NCBI RefSeq assembly: GCF_014218275.1
Contig: NZ_AP023213.1
Location: 3,388,001 to 3,452,000 of the forward strand
Direction of reading: 5' to 3'
Length of the DNA stretch: 64,000 nt
Origin: Citrifermentans bremense
GTDB taxonomy: Bacteria > Desulfobacterota > Desulfuromonadia > Geobacterales > Geobacteraceae
Shown: in pieces, positions 27,068-38,515 of the stretch
How the letters are laid out: every line of letters starts with the position of its first letter
How positions within the stretch are numbered: position 1 is the stretch's first letter
The notes under the pieces: model-generated
What the model saw: only the letters and a program-made list of their open reading frames with translations
What the model was told of the DNA's origin: nothing
The model's database searches: none
Translations under genes and position numbers: made by a program

Positions 27068-27976
27068 CTACGCGGCGCGCAGCTTCTCCATCAGCACCGG
27101 GGCGAGTTGCAGTACGTCGGCTACTACCATTACGTCTGCGGCCTCGCTGATGGGGGCGTCCTTGTCCTTGTTGATGGCGACGATGAAGTCGGATTTCTTC
27201 ATGCCGGCCAGGTGCTGGATGGCGCCGGAAATGCCGCAGGCGACGTACAGCTTGGGCGACACGGTCTGACCGGTGGTGCCGACCTGGTGGCTGTGCGCGA
27301 CCCACCCGGCGTCGACCACCGGACGGCTCGCCCCCAGTTCGCCGCCGAACGCCTTGGCCAGCTCGGCGATGATGGAGACGTTCTCCTTCTTGCCGACACC
27401 GCGACCGGCGCTGACGATGATCTCGGCCCGGCCCAGATCGACGTCCTTTTTCTCCGCGGGCTCGTAGCCTACGAACTGCAGCTTTGTGCTACCGGCGGCG
27501 TCAATTGCCTCGACCTGCGCGCTTCCCGACGCCTCGACCGCGTTGAAGGCGCCTGCCTGGATGGTGAGTACGGCGCGCGCCCCCTTGGGGGATACGGTGC
27601 GGCGCAGCTTGGCGTTGCAAAGCGCCAGCTCGAACTTGCCGTCGACGATGTTGACGATCTCGGAGACCTGCCCCACCTTGAGCGAGGCCGCTACCCTGGG
27701 AGCCAAATCCCAGCCGTAGGAGGAATGCACGAACACGACGTAGTCGGGATTCTCCTTCTGGATCGCCTCCAGTACGACCTGCTTGTGCAGGTCCGGGTTG
27801 TACTCGCCGAACTTGTCGACGTCCGCAAGGTACACCTTGGCGTCGACCTTGGGCGCATCTTTACCGACGAGGACCAGGACCTTCTCGGCGCCAAGCCGAT
27901 CGGCAAAGGCCACCAGCTCATAACTGGTGTCGAGGATCTTCCCTTCCCTTTGTTCACAGACAAGCAGTGCTTTCAT
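27068..27976 (-). CDS. etfA: Electron transfer flavoprotein alpha subunit (module 1)
   Basis: The 302-residue protein matches EtfA: an N-terminal adenine-nucleotide-hydrolase-like domain ([13 protein letters not shown]) and the FAD-binding C-terminal part with [57 protein letters not shown] and [11 protein letters not shown]. With EtfB it accepts electrons from acyl-CoA dehydrogenases. AGGAGG precedes the ATG, and etfB lies 10 bp upstream. It is the shorter of the two EtfA proteins here and has no ferredoxin domain. Confidence 0.95.
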   Translation of the reverse strand: MKALLVCEQREGKILDTSYELVAFADRLGAEKVLVLVGKDAPKVDAKVYLADVDKFGEYNPDLHKQVVLEAIQKENPDYVVFVHSSYGWDLAPRVAASLKVGQVSEIVNIVDGKFELALCNAKLRRTVSPKGARAVLTIQAGAFNAVEASGSAQVEAIDAAGSTKLQFVGYEPAEKKDVDLGRAEIIVSAGRGVGKKENVSIIAELAKAFGGELGASRPVVDAGWVAHSHQVGTTGQTVSPKLYVACGISGAIQHLAGMKKSDFIVAINKDKDAPISEAADVMVVADVLQLAPVLMEKLRAA

Positions 27977-27986
27977 GGCTCACCTC

Positions 27987-28763
27987 CTATTTCACGACCG
28001 TAGTCTTTTCCTTGAGAATCCCCAGCAGGCGATCGGCGATCTGCGCCAGATCCCCTTCCAGCACGACGGCGGAGCCGGTCTTGACCGGCGGGTACAGCTT
28101 TTCGGTGGCAACCGCCGGCTGTTCGCTCAAGAGATCCGCAGCCGGGACAGTCAGGAATTCCTTCTTCTTCGCCTTCATGATGTTGGGAAGGGTCGGGTAG
28201 CGCGGCACGTTCAGGCCGAGCTGGCAGGTGACCAGGGCCGGAAGCGGGAGCTTGACCACGCTCTTCACCCCGCCTTCGAGCTCCCTCTTGGCGGTGACCA
28301 CGCCGTCGGCATAGCCGAAGCCGACCAGGGTGGTGGTGCAGTTGTGCCCGAGCCTTTCAGCGACGGTCACCCCTACCTGGGCCGAGCCCCGGTCCTGGGA
28401 CTGCATCCCGGTGAAGATGACGTCGAAATCTTTCCCTTTGGCGAAGGAGGCGATGATGTCGGCGATCTGCCAGGGATCCTTGCGGCAGCTGTCCGGGTCC
28501 TGGACGTGGACGGCGCGGTCGCACCCCATGGCCAGCGCCTTCTTGAGCGCGTCCCCCACCCGGTCCGGCCCGATGGAGAGGACGGTGACGTCGGGGGCGT
28601 CGCCCAGTTGCTCCTTGAGCTGTACCGCCTGTTCCACCGCATATTCGTCGTACTCGTTCATCCGGTAGGCGAGATCGGCTTCGTCGTACCAATCGCCGCT
28701 CCCGTTGACCTTGAAACGGGATTCCATATCCGGTACCTGTTTGATGCAGACTAGAACTTTCAT
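27987..28763 (-). CDS. etfB: Electron transfer flavoprotein beta subunit (module 1)
   Basis: The 258-residue EtfB starts MKVLVCIKQVPDMESRFKV and has the family features EYDEYAVEQAVQLKE, DRAVHVQDPD, FTGMQSQDRGSAQVGVTVAERLG and LPLPALVTCQLGLNVPRYPTLPNIMKAK. It pairs with the EtfA just downstream. Upstream by 13 bp is a membrane Fe-S oxidoreductase that can pass Etf electrons to menaquinone. Confidence 0.95.
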   Translation of the reverse strand: MKVLVCIKQVPDMESRFKVNGSGDWYDEADLAYRMNEYDEYAVEQAVQLKEQLGDAPDVTVLSIGPDRVGDALKKALAMGCDRAVHVQDPDSCRKDPWQIADIIASFAKGKDFDVIFTGMQSQDRGSAQVGVTVAERLGHNCTTTLVGFGYADGVVTAKRELEGGVKSVVKLPLPALVTCQLGLNVPRYPTLPNIMKAKKKEFLTVPAADLLSEQPAVATEKLYPPVKTGSAVVLEGDLAQIADRLLGILKEKTTVVK

Positions 28764-28776
28764 TTTTGCCTCCTAT

Positions 28777-30747
28777 CTAGTTGATTGCCTCGGCCATTAC
28801 CTCTGCTATGTCTTTCACCCGCACCTTTTCCGCGCCCTGGTCCTTCAGGCCGTCCTCGATCATGGTCATGCAGTAGGGACAGCTGACGCAGATGGTGTCG
28901 GGCTGCTGCTTCAGCGCCTCGTTGACGCGGTCGTGGTTGATCCTCGTGCCGGTCTGCTCCTCCATCCACATGCGCCCGCCGCCGGCCCCGCAGCAGAAAC
29001 CGTTCTCCTCACGGCGTTCGAACTCCGCTGGAGCGGCGCCGGTCGCGGCCTCGATCACCAGGCGGGGTGCTGTATAGGTGTCGTTGTGGCGCCCCAGGTA
29101 ACAGGAGTCGTGGAAGAGGGTCTTGCCCAGATTCACCCTTTTGGCCGAGTTCAGTTTCCCCTCCTGCACCAGCCTCGTGATCAGCTCGCTGTGGTGCAGC
29201 ACCTCCAGTTCCAGGCCGTACTGCCGGTAGTCGTTCTTGAGCGTGCTGAAGCAGTGCGGGCACTGGGTGACGATCTTCATCACCCCTTTCTCCTTGAACT
29301 TTGCCACGTTCTCGCGGGCCATCCGGTCGAAGACGAACTCGTTCCCCAGGCGCCTCACGCTGTCCCCGCAGCAGAGTTCCTCCCTGCCGAGGATGCCCCA
29401 GGTGACGCCTGCCTTGTCGAGGACGGTGGCGAGGGCCACGGTGGTCTGCTTGGCGCGGCTGTCGAAGGAACCGGCGCACCCTACGAAGAAGAGGTATTCG
29501 GTCCTGCCGGCTACAAACTCCCTATCCCCCAGGAGGTTCGCCCACTTGCCCCGCTCGGTGGGGGCGATCCCCCAGGGGTTGGAGCGCTGCTCCATGTTCT
29601 CGAAGAGGTTCAAAAGTTCTTCCGGGAACCGTGCCTTTTCCTGGACCAGGTGGCGGCGCATCTTGACGATCTTGGGCATGTGCTCGATGAGAACCGGACA
29701 GACCGAAAGGCAGGCGCCGCAGGTGGTGCAGGACCAAAGTGCGTCCTCGCAGCTGGTACCCTCGGCCTTCTCCCCGATGAGCGGGAGCTGCTTCTCTCCG
29801 GAGTTGGCGACGCCGTTCTCCAAGAGGTTCACCTTGATGTCGTGGATGATCCGGCGCGGGTTCAAAGGCTTCCCGGTGTTGTGGGCCGGACAGAGGTCCT
29901 GGCAGCGCCCGCACTCGGTGCAGGAGAGGGAATCGAGGAGATCCTTCCAGGAGAACTGCGTCACCTCGCTCACCCCGAAGCGCTTGCCGGCCTCGAAGCT
30001 CTCGCGCGGCTGCACGTTGGGCTTCTCCAGGCTGCGGAAGTAGCAGTTGGGAATGGCGGTGAGTATGTGCATGTGCTTGCTGCGGGGCAAAAGGTTCATG
30101 AAAAGAAGGAGCACCACGGCGTGCACCCACCAGGAGCCGGAGGCAATACCTTCGAGCGAGTCTTGCGGCATCCCCTGCAACAGGGAGGCTACAGCACCCG
30201 AGACCGGCCTCAACGCCTGGTCCGCGCCCAGGGCGATCTGGGCGGCGTTCAGCAGGAAGAAGGCGACCATCAAGGTGGCGATAAGGGCTAGGATCAGGAG
30301 CGCCTCGCCGCTGCAGGCCTTGGTGTAATCGTTACCAAGGTACGACGGCGCGAAGAAGAGCCGGCGCACGAGCGCCACCGCGACAGAGACCAGCGCGATG
30401 AGGGAAACCACGTCGAAGGCAAGCGCAAGGGCGTGGTACAAAGGGGCCGGTAGCGCCGAGAGCGTGAAGCTGGGAAAAAGTCCCTCCGCAAGGAATGATG
30501 CGTTTGCGACCAGGAGCAGCATGAAGGCCCAGAAGAGAGCGAAGTGGTTCAGGCCGTAGGGTCTTGCCAAGACCCTCTCCTGGCCGAAGGCGTACCGGAA
30601 CATGCCGGCCAGCCGCTCGCCGGGCCTGTCGAAGCGATCCTCTGAGGCGCCGACGGCGACCAGTTGCAGGCGCTGGTAGCAGCTGAAGCAAAAGGCCACG
30701 ACGGCGATGACGAAAAGCGGCAGAAAATACAGTTGATTGTTTGGCAT
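28777..30747 (-). CDS. Etf:(methyl)menaquinone oxidoreductase, membrane Fe-S protein (EMO 1)
   Basis: The 656-residue protein has an N-terminal membrane part with about six TM segments (residues 1-250; NarI-like, likely heme b). Two [4Fe-4S] motifs follow (CTECGRCQDLCPA and CTTCGACLSVCPV), then two HdrD-type CCG domains (GREELCCGDSVRR, CPHCFSTLKND; ENGFCCGAGGGRMW, CPYCMTMIEDG). This architecture matches EMO enzymes that link Etf to the menaquinone pool in fatty-acid and aromatic degraders. The ATG at 30747 follows GAGGTA; a TTG nine codons earlier is less likely. It sits between two Etf pairs. Confidence 0.85.
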   Translation of the reverse strand: MPNNQLYFLPLFVIAVVAFCFSCYQRLQLVAVGASEDRFDRPGERLAGMFRYAFGQERVLARPYGLNHFALFWAFMLLLVANASFLAEGLFPSFTLSALPAPLYHALALAFDVVSLIALVSVAVALVRRLFFAPSYLGNDYTKACSGEALLILALIATLMVAFFLLNAAQIALGADQALRPVSGAVASLLQGMPQDSLEGIASGSWWVHAVVLLLFMNLLPRSKHMHILTAIPNCYFRSLEKPNVQPRESFEAGKRFGVSEVTQFSWKDLLDSLSCTECGRCQDLCPAHNTGKPLNPRRIIHDIKVNLLENGVANSGEKQLPLIGEKAEGTSCEDALWSCTTCGACLSVCPVLIEHMPKIVKMRRHLVQEKARFPEELLNLFENMEQRSNPWGIAPTERGKWANLLGDREFVAGRTEYLFFVGCAGSFDSRAKQTTVALATVLDKAGVTWGILGREELCCGDSVRRLGNEFVFDRMARENVAKFKEKGVMKIVTQCPHCFSTLKNDYRQYGLELEVLHHSELITRLVQEGKLNSAKRVNLGKTLFHDSCYLGRHNDTYTAPRLVIEAATGAAPAEFERREENGFCCGAGGGRMWMEEQTGTRINHDRVNEALKQQPDTICVSCPYCMTMIEDGLKDQGAEKVRVKDIAEVMAEAIN

Positions 30748-30783
30748 GACTACCTCGAAAATCTCATGGTTCAACTGGGTTTA

Positions 30784-30849
30784 AATCCCCCCAGCCCCCC
30801 TTTTACAAAGGGGGGAGAGTGCTGTGTCTCCCTTCGCAAAGGGGAGAGG
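30784..30849. repeat. Two C-run/G-run hairpins between Etf genes
   Basis: CCCCCCTTTTACAAAGGGGGG is followed by CTCCCCTTCGCAAAGGGGAG-like sequence. The same style of hairpin occurs in many other gaps of this window. It may stabilise or partly terminate the polycistronic message. Confidence 0.7.
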
Positions 30850-30855
30850 AAAAGA

Positions 30856-32199
30856 TCACACCGCGATCCGGTCGGGGACTGACCCGCCGCGCTCCCCTTT
30901 CATTTGGCGGACCCTGCGCGTCAACGCCGGGATCACCTGGAACAGGTCTCCCACTATCCCGTAGGTAGCCACCTGGAATATGGGGGCTTCGGGGTCCCTG
31001 TTGATGGCTATGACGACGTCGGAATCCTGCATCCCCACAAGGTGCTGGATAGCCCCGGAGATGCCGCAGGCTATGTAGATCTTGGGACGCACGGTCTTGC
31101 CGGTCTGCCCAACCTGGCGGCTGTGCGGCATCCACCCCGCGTCGACCGCGCTTCTTGAGGCGCCGACGACGCCGCCCAGCTCCACTGCCAGCTCGTGCAG
31201 GAGGGCGAAGTTGTCCTTGTTCATCAGCCCGCGGCCGCCGGAGACGATGATCTCGGCGCCGGCGATGTCGATGTCCTTGCCCCCCTTGTCGCTTATGGTC
31301 TCGATTACCTTGGCAAGCACGTCCTGCTCCCGCAGGTAGAACTGCTCCAGGATCACGACGCCCTTGCTGCCGTCCTTACGCTCCGGCATGGCCATGACGT
31401 GGGGCCTGACCGTCGCCATCTGGGGACGGAAGCGGTCGCACATGATGGTGGCCATGATGTTGCCGCCAAAGGCGGGGCGGGTCTGCATCAGGTTACGCTT
31501 GTCGTCGATGCCGAGGCCGGTGCAGTCGGCGGTGAGACCGGTCTTTACCACGGTGGCCACGGCACCCGCCAGGTCGCGCCCCTGGCCGGTGGCCCCCATG
31601 AGGATCACCTCGGGCTTGTGCTTTTCGACCAGGTGGCAGACGGCATCGGTGAAGGGCTTGGTCCGGTAGTCCTTGAAGACGCTCTCGTCGAGGACGATGG
31701 CCTGGTCAGCGCCGTAGGCGAAGGACTCGTCGCAGAGGTGGGCGACATCGTGCCCGATGATGAGGGCGGAAAGCTTCACTCTGAGCTTGGCTGCCAGTTC
31801 CTTCCCGGCGCCGAGGAGCTCCCAGGAGACCTTGGCGGCCTCGCCCTGGTACTGTTCGATGAAGACCCAAACGCCACGGTACTGCGCCAGCTTGGCGCGA
31901 AGCTCCTTCTCCGCCGGGTCGAGCTCCTCCTCGACGGCGCCGTGCTGGGCCTCCCACTGTTTCAGCAGCTCCAACTCCTCGGGGGTGTAGAACATCTCCA
32001 GCGCGCCCGCGGCACAGACTTTCACGCACTTGGCGCAGCCGATGCACTTCTCGACGTGGATGGAGGGCTCGCCTGCCTCGCTCATCAGGATGCCGCTTAC
32101 CGGGCAGGAACTCTCGCACCGGGCTCCGCAGGCGATGCACTTGCCGGCCACCAGCCGTGCGATGCCGCGTGGTTTCTTGATCTTCTTGTCGTTTTGCAT
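30856..32199 (-). CDS. etfA: Electron transfer flavoprotein alpha subunit with N-terminal ferredoxin domain (module 2)
   Basis: The 447-residue EtfA carries an extra N-terminal domain of about 75 residues with two [4Fe-4S] motifs ([26 protein letters not shown]). A linker and the usual EtfA body follow ([37 protein letters not shown]). The extra clusters suggest a different electron partner from the ordinary Etf at 27-28.8 kb, possibly an Fe-S oxidoreductase or a bifurcating system. The ATG at 32199 with AAGGAG is preferred over the adjacent GTG. etfB module 2 is 18 bp upstream. Confidence 0.92.
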   Translation of the reverse strand: MQNDKKIKKPRGIARLVAGKCIACGARCESSCPVSGILMSEAGEPSIHVEKCIGCAKCVKVCAAGALEMFYTPEELELLKQWEAQHGAVEEELDPAEKELRAKLAQYRGVWVFIEQYQGEAAKVSWELLGAGKELAAKLRVKLSALIIGHDVAHLCDESFAYGADQAIVLDESVFKDYRTKPFTDAVCHLVEKHKPEVILMGATGQGRDLAGAVATVVKTGLTADCTGLGIDDKRNLMQTRPAFGGNIMATIMCDRFRPQMATVRPHVMAMPERKDGSKGVVILEQFYLREQDVLAKVIETISDKGGKDIDIAGAEIIVSGGRGLMNKDNFALLHELAVELGGVVGASRSAVDAGWMPHSRQVGQTGKTVRPKIYIACGISGAIQHLVGMQDSDVVIAINRDPEAPIFQVATYGIVGDLFQVIPALTRRVRQMKGERGGSVPDRIAV

Positions 32200-32217
32200 C
32201 ACGAACTCCTTGGCGAA

Positions 32218-33030
32218 CTAGAAAGCTAACAGGTCCTTGGCCAGCATCTTGTCAAGCAGCAGATGCGCGGTTCCTTCCGGATCGTTCACGCCGTCCCCGA
32301 TGATCTCCCCCTGGTCCCGCTCGGGAGAGAAGATCTTGCTGACCCAGGTGGCCGAACCCTTGAGCCCCACCGTTTCCACGTCGAGCTGCAGCACCTGGTT
32401 GTCCCAGAGCGCGACCGGCGTTTCCTGGGCGGCAAGGCGCATCGGGACTGTCGGGTAGCGGGGCCGGTTCAGCTCGCGCACCGCGGTTATCACCACCGGC
32501 AAGGGCGCTTCCACGATCTCGTGCCTTCCTTCCAGCCTCCTCCTGACCCGGATCCTCTTGTTGGGGACGTCGAGCCACTCGATGCGGTCCACCAGGGTGA
32601 GTTGGGTGAAGCCAAGCCGTGTGGCGATGCCGGGGCCTACCTGCGCGGTGTCGCCGTCGATGGTCTGCTTGCCGCAAAAAACGATGCCGACCTCTTCCTC
32701 CTGCCCCAGGCGCTCTATGGCCGAGGCCAGCACCTGGCTCGTGGCCAGCGTGTCGGCGCCGCCAAAGGCCCGGTCGGAGAGAAGAATCGCCTGATCCACG
32801 CCCAGCGCGCACGCCTTCTTGAGGGTCGCCTCGGTGTTGGGGGGGCCCATGGAGATGGCGATGGCCTTGAGGCCGTAGCGGTCCTTGAGCGCCAGCCCCT
32901 CTTCGAGGGCATGGGTGTCGTAGGGGTTGACGATGAAGGGGATCCCCTCCCTGACTAGGGTGTTGGTGACCGGGTCGATCTTCACCTGGGTGGTATCTGG
33001 CACCTGTTTGATGCAGGAGATCACAAGCAT
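32218..33030 (-). CDS. etfB: Electron transfer flavoprotein beta subunit (module 2)
   Basis: The 270-residue EtfB starts MLVISCIKQVPDTTQVKIDP and contains NPYDTHALEEGLALKD, FCGKQTIDGDTAQVGPGIATRLG and ELNRPRYPTVPMRLAAQ. The ATG at 33030 has AAGGAG upstream; the longer frame runs into an intergenic hairpin and is not real. It partners the ferredoxin-domain EtfA 18 bp downstream. It is a distinct paralogue of module 1 EtfB rather than a recent copy. Confidence 0.93.
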   Translation of the reverse strand: MLVISCIKQVPDTTQVKIDPVTNTLVREGIPFIVNPYDTHALEEGLALKDRYGLKAIAISMGPPNTEATLKKACALGVDQAILLSDRAFGGADTLATSQVLASAIERLGQEEEVGIVFCGKQTIDGDTAQVGPGIATRLGFTQLTLVDRIEWLDVPNKRIRVRRRLEGRHEIVEAPLPVVITAVRELNRPRYPTVPMRLAAQETPVALWDNQVLQLDVETVGLKGSATWVSKIFSPERDQGEIIGDGVNDPEGTAHLLLDKMLAKDLLAF

Positions 33031-33074
33031 GACCTTCTCCTTCGGTTGGACTTCGATCTTTATCTTAGAGGAGA

Positions 33075-33120
33075 AAATCCCCCCTGTTCCCCCCTTTGCG
33101 AAGGGGGATTTAGGGGGATT
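33075..33120. repeat. C-run/G-run hairpin upstream of etfB module 2
   Basis: CCCCCCTTTGCGAAGGGGG with flanking AATCCCCC and GATTTAGGGGGATT is another copy of the intergenic hairpin family seen at 30.8, 46.1, 48.4 and 52.6 kb. Confidence 0.7.
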
Positions 33121-33197
33121 TGCAGTTGATGCAGTTGCTTCAGTTGGGGCTAGGGGGACAGGCACCAGGCGGAGCCAGTCCCCCTTCCCGCTATCTC

Positions 33198-35299
<2,102 letters not shown>

Positions 35300-35394
35300 C
35301 GGTATCCTCCAAGGCCAGGTGATCCTGCGGTGTGCTCCCTTCCTTCGGGAGCTGTCAACCGGCGGGATGGACCGGCCTCCTCTTGATGTGCATT

Positions 35395-35416
35395 AAAGTA
35401 CTTTTTTACCATTATG
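35395..35416 (-). promoter_or_regulatory. Shared operator-like motif upstream of sucC
   Basis: The minus-strand sequence CATAATGGTAAAAAAGTACT matches the motif upstream of bamB, thiolase and the glutaryl-CoA dehydrogenase gene (core TGGTA-N5/6-AGTACT). It lies about 96 bp before the sucC start. Confidence 0.55.
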
Positions 35417-35540
35417 AGCCGACAAAAAAGGCGCTCCGTTTTTCATGGAGGATTAAGCAGATGGTTGTTTCTCCTGATACGCAGTGTCATCGGTACCATC
35501 CCTCCTTTCCCCGCCCAACCTCCCACTTATTCGCTTTAAC

Positions 35541-35672
35541 GGCGCAGAGGCATCGCACGCGGATGACGCGGATCTAAAAACGATAACTTCAGATCAAACA
35601 AACCCACCTTCCTAGATTTAATCTGATTTTATCCGCGTTATCCGTTACATCCGTGTGCAATGCTCTTAGTCG
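35541..35672. repeat. Palindromic dispersed repeat with ATCCGCG arms
   Basis: The left arm (GCACGCGGATGACGCGGAT) and right arm (ATCCGCGTTATCCGTTACAT, then CCGTGTGCAATGC) are inverted copies around a 45-bp AT-rich centre. Related arms occur at about 26906-26950 and 40690-40830. The right arm supplies the last codons and the stop of the upstream oxidoreductase gene. Confidence 0.7.
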
Positions 35673-37674
35673 TTGGATGCCCAACCGACGAGACCACCTT
35701 TTCCACCAGGATCTCCGCGATGTCTCTTGGGACCAGCAGTCCGTCCAGCTCGGCTCCCTTGATGCCGTCCTCGAACATGGTGAGGCAGAAGGGACAGTTG
35801 GAGACCAGCATGCCGGCGCCGGTCGCGGAGGCCATCTGGGAACGCTTGACGCTGATGCGGCTCCCAAGCTTTTCTTCGGCCATGATGCGGCCGCCGCCAG
35901 CTCCGCAGCAGAAGCTTTCCGCCTGGCTCCGATCCATCTCGCGGATGGTGCCTCCGGCCGCCTGAACCAGCTCGCGGGGAGCCTCATAGGTGTCGTTGTA
36001 GCGCCCGAGGTAGCAGGAATCATGGTAGGTGCACTCGAAGGTGCCCGGGGTCAGCTTCAGCAGCCCCTCCTTGATGAGACGGTTCAGGAAGGTGGTGTAG
36101 TGCTCAGTCTCGACGTCGAAGCCCAGGTCCCGGTAATCCTTACTGAGCGTGTTGAAGCAGTGCGGGCAGGCGGTGACCACCTTCTTCACCCCGTACTCCT
36201 TGATCATGGCGATGTTCTCGGCGGCGAGGGTCTGGTACAGGTACTCGTTACCCATCTTCCGCATCGGCTCGCCGCAGCACTTCTCTTCCTTGCCCAGGAT
36301 GCCGACCTTGATGCCGGCGGCGGCGCAGAGCTTCACGAAGGCGGTGGCGACCTTGATGTTCCTTTTGTCGAAGGAGGCGTAGCAGCCGACGAAGTAGAGT
36401 ATGTCGACATCGGCACAGTCGGACATAAGCGAGACCGGCAGGTCCTGCGCCCAATCGCCGCGGGAAGCGAAGGCGAGCCCCAAGGGATTGCCGTTGACCT
36501 CGACGTTGCCCATGGCGGTGGTTACCTCCTCACCGGGGAATTCCCCCTCCATGAGGACCAGGTTGCGCCGGACGTCGACCACCTTGTTCACATGCTCCAC
36601 CGCGGCGGGACAGATCTCCTGGCAGGCGCGGCAGGTTGTGCAGGACCAGACGGCGTCTTTTCCGAGCGTCTCGACCAGGTTGTCTTCGGCTTCCCCTCGT
36701 GCGATCTCCCCTACCTGGTCGATGACCTTCATCGGCGAAAGCGGCTTGTCGGTGCCGTGGGCCGGGCAGCGGTCCTGGCAGCGCTTGCACTTGGTGCAGG
36801 CGTCGGTGTCGAAGATGTCCTTCCAGGTGAGATCGCCGAGCTTGGCGGCGCCGAAGCTCTCCGCGTCCCCTTCCATGTCCAGCGTCACCAGCGCCCCCTT
36901 GGGACCCAGCGGCGCAAGGAAGTAGTTGGCCGAGGTGGTGAAGATGTGGCGGAACTTGGTGAAGGGGATGGAGCAGATGAAGCCGGCGACCAGGGCGAAG
37001 TGCAGCCACCAAAGCGCCACATGCAGCGAACGGAGCCCCTGCTCGGAAAGCCCCGGAAGCAGGTTCGCCACCAGGAGTCCCACCGGGGACCAGTAGGCGA
37101 GCTCGGGCTGGTAGACGAGCTCGGTGGCCGCCATGCGCGCACCCTCGATGAGAAAGCCGGTGATAAGGATGGCGAAAAGAAGGCCGTGCATGATGGCGTC
37201 GTCGCGGCTGCTCTCAAGGCCTGCGGGGCGCACCAGATAGCGGCGCACCGCGAACCCGGCCAGCATCAAGGTGGCGGCAAGGCCCGCCAGGTCCAGGACC
37301 AGCGAGAAGAGCTTGTAGAAGCTGCCGGTGAGGAAGCGGATATGGAAGAGGAGATCGGTGCCGTCGGCCTGCAGCGCCACCAGGGCGGTCCCGATGAAGA
37401 GGAGCGCAAAGGACCAGAAGAAGAAGCCGTGGGCGAAGCCGGGGGCCTTGACCCTAAGCACCTTTGACTGCAGCAGGACGTTTTGCAAGAGCATCTTTAC
37501 GCGCTCGGCGCGGTTGTCGGTCCTGTCCACCGGCTTGCCCTGGCGGTAGATGGCGAGGCGCCGGCTGCCGTAGTAGGCGAGCAGCCCCAGGGCCGCGAAG
37601 GTGACCAGGTACATCGGGACCAGCACCGCCGCCCCGTGGCCTATGTTCCAATAAAGTTCGCGCGTAGCTTCCAT
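35638..37674 (-). CDS. Etf:(methyl)menaquinone oxidoreductase, membrane Fe-S protein (EMO 2)
   Basis: The 678-residue paralogue of the protein at 28777-30747 has five or six N-terminal TM segments (to about residue 250), CTKCKRCQDRCPA and CTTCRACQEICPA clusters, and two CCG domains (GKEEKCCGEPMRK, CPHCFNTLSKD; ESFCCGAGGGRIM, CPFCLTMFEDG). It is likely to oxidise Etf and reduce menaquinone, with heme b in the membrane part. The final ten or so residues (TKSIAHGCNG) are encoded by a dispersed repeat, so the natural C-terminus was probably replaced. The crotonase gene lies 49 bp upstream. Confidence 0.85.
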   Translation of the reverse strand: MEATRELYWNIGHGAAVLVPMYLVTFAALGLLAYYGSRRLAIYRQGKPVDRTDNRAERVKMLLQNVLLQSKVLRVKAPGFAHGFFFWSFALLFIGTALVALQADGTDLLFHIRFLTGSFYKLFSLVLDLAGLAATLMLAGFAVRRYLVRPAGLESSRDDAIMHGLLFAILITGFLIEGARMAATELVYQPELAYWSPVGLLVANLLPGLSEQGLRSLHVALWWLHFALVAGFICSIPFTKFRHIFTTSANYFLAPLGPKGALVTLDMEGDAESFGAAKLGDLTWKDIFDTDACTKCKRCQDRCPAHGTDKPLSPMKVIDQVGEIARGEAEDNLVETLGKDAVWSCTTCRACQEICPAAVEHVNKVVDVRRNLVLMEGEFPGEEVTTAMGNVEVNGNPLGLAFASRGDWAQDLPVSLMSDCADVDILYFVGCYASFDKRNIKVATAFVKLCAAAGIKVGILGKEEKCCGEPMRKMGNEYLYQTLAAENIAMIKEYGVKKVVTACPHCFNTLSKDYRDLGFDVETEHYTTFLNRLIKEGLLKLTPGTFECTYHDSCYLGRYNDTYEAPRELVQAAGGTIREMDRSQAESFCCGAGGGRIMAEEKLGSRISVKRSQMASATGAGMLVSNCPFCLTMFEDGIKGAELDGLLVPRDIAEILVEKVVSSVGHPTTKSIAHGCNG

Positions 37675-37723
37675 GATCTACTCCTTGATATCCCCTACCC
37701 CCCCGCAGGTGGAGGGGGACTTT

Positions 37724-38503
37724 TTATGCACCCACGAAGGCCGGTTTCCTCTTTTCGATGAAGGCCGTCATCCCTTCCTTCTGGTCCTTTGTGGCGAAGA
37801 GCGAGGCGAAGTGTATCGCCTCGTACCCCAGCCCCTCGGCGACGCTCATGTCGAGGCCGGCTTTCACGGCGTCCTTGGCGTGGGCGACTCCCAGGCGGGA
37901 GTTGCCGGCGATCTTGCCGGCGGTCGCCAGGACCTCGGTCATGAGATTCTCGGCCGGGAACACGCCGCACAAAAGCCCCCAGCTCTTCGCTTCGGCGGCG
38001 GTGATCAGCCTGCCGGAGAAGATCAGCTCGTTGGCACGGCTGCGGCCGATCAGTCGCGCCAGGTTCTGGGTGCCGCCGAAACCGGGCATGACCCCCAGGG
38101 TGACCTCGGGGAGGCCGACCTTGGTGTTCTCGGAGGCGTATGCGAAATCGCAGGCCATCATCAGCTCAAGCCCCCCTCCGAGCGCGAAGCCGTTGACGGC
38201 GGCGATCACCGGCTTGGCTATCTTCCCGATCAGCGTCATCAGTTGCTGCCCCTTGCGGGAAAAGGCAAGCGCCTGCTGCACGTCGTAGTTCTTCATCTCG
38301 GCGATGTCGGCCCCGGCGACGAAGGCCTTCTCGCCAGCACCGGTAATGACGACCACCCGCACCTCGCGGTCCAGGGCGAGCACCTCGAAGGCGTGCAGCA
38401 ACTGGTCCAGCACGGCGTCGTTCAGACTGTTCATCGCCTTGGGACGGTTGATCTTCAGCAGCGCGACCCCGTCGTTTTTCTCCAGCAGCAGATCTTGATA
38501 CAT
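37724..38503 (-). CDS. Enoyl-CoA hydratase (crotonase type)
   Basis: The 259-residue crotonase has the oxyanion-hole segments AGADIAEM and GGGLELMMACDFAYA, and both catalytic glutamates (GGLELM and GLPEVTLGVMPGFGGTQ). It hydrates crotonyl-CoA to 3-hydroxybutyryl-CoA. It lies between the hydroxybutyryl-CoA dehydrogenase (12 bp away) and EMO 2, so the order thiolase-dehydrogenase-crotonase covers the lower benzoate pathway from crotonyl-CoA to acetyl-CoA. Confidence 0.93.
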   Translation of the reverse strand: MYQDLLLEKNDGVALLKINRPKAMNSLNDAVLDQLLHAFEVLALDREVRVVVITGAGEKAFVAGADIAEMKNYDVQQALAFSRKGQQLMTLIGKIAKPVIAAVNGFALGGGLELMMACDFAYASENTKVGLPEVTLGVMPGFGGTQNLARLIGRSRANELIFSGRLITAAEAKSWGLLCGVFPAENLMTEVLATAGKIAGNSRLGVAHAKDAVKAGLDMSVAEGLGYEAIHFASLFATKDQKEGMTAFIEKRKPAFVGA

Positions 38504-38515
38504 GGCGCACCTCTT

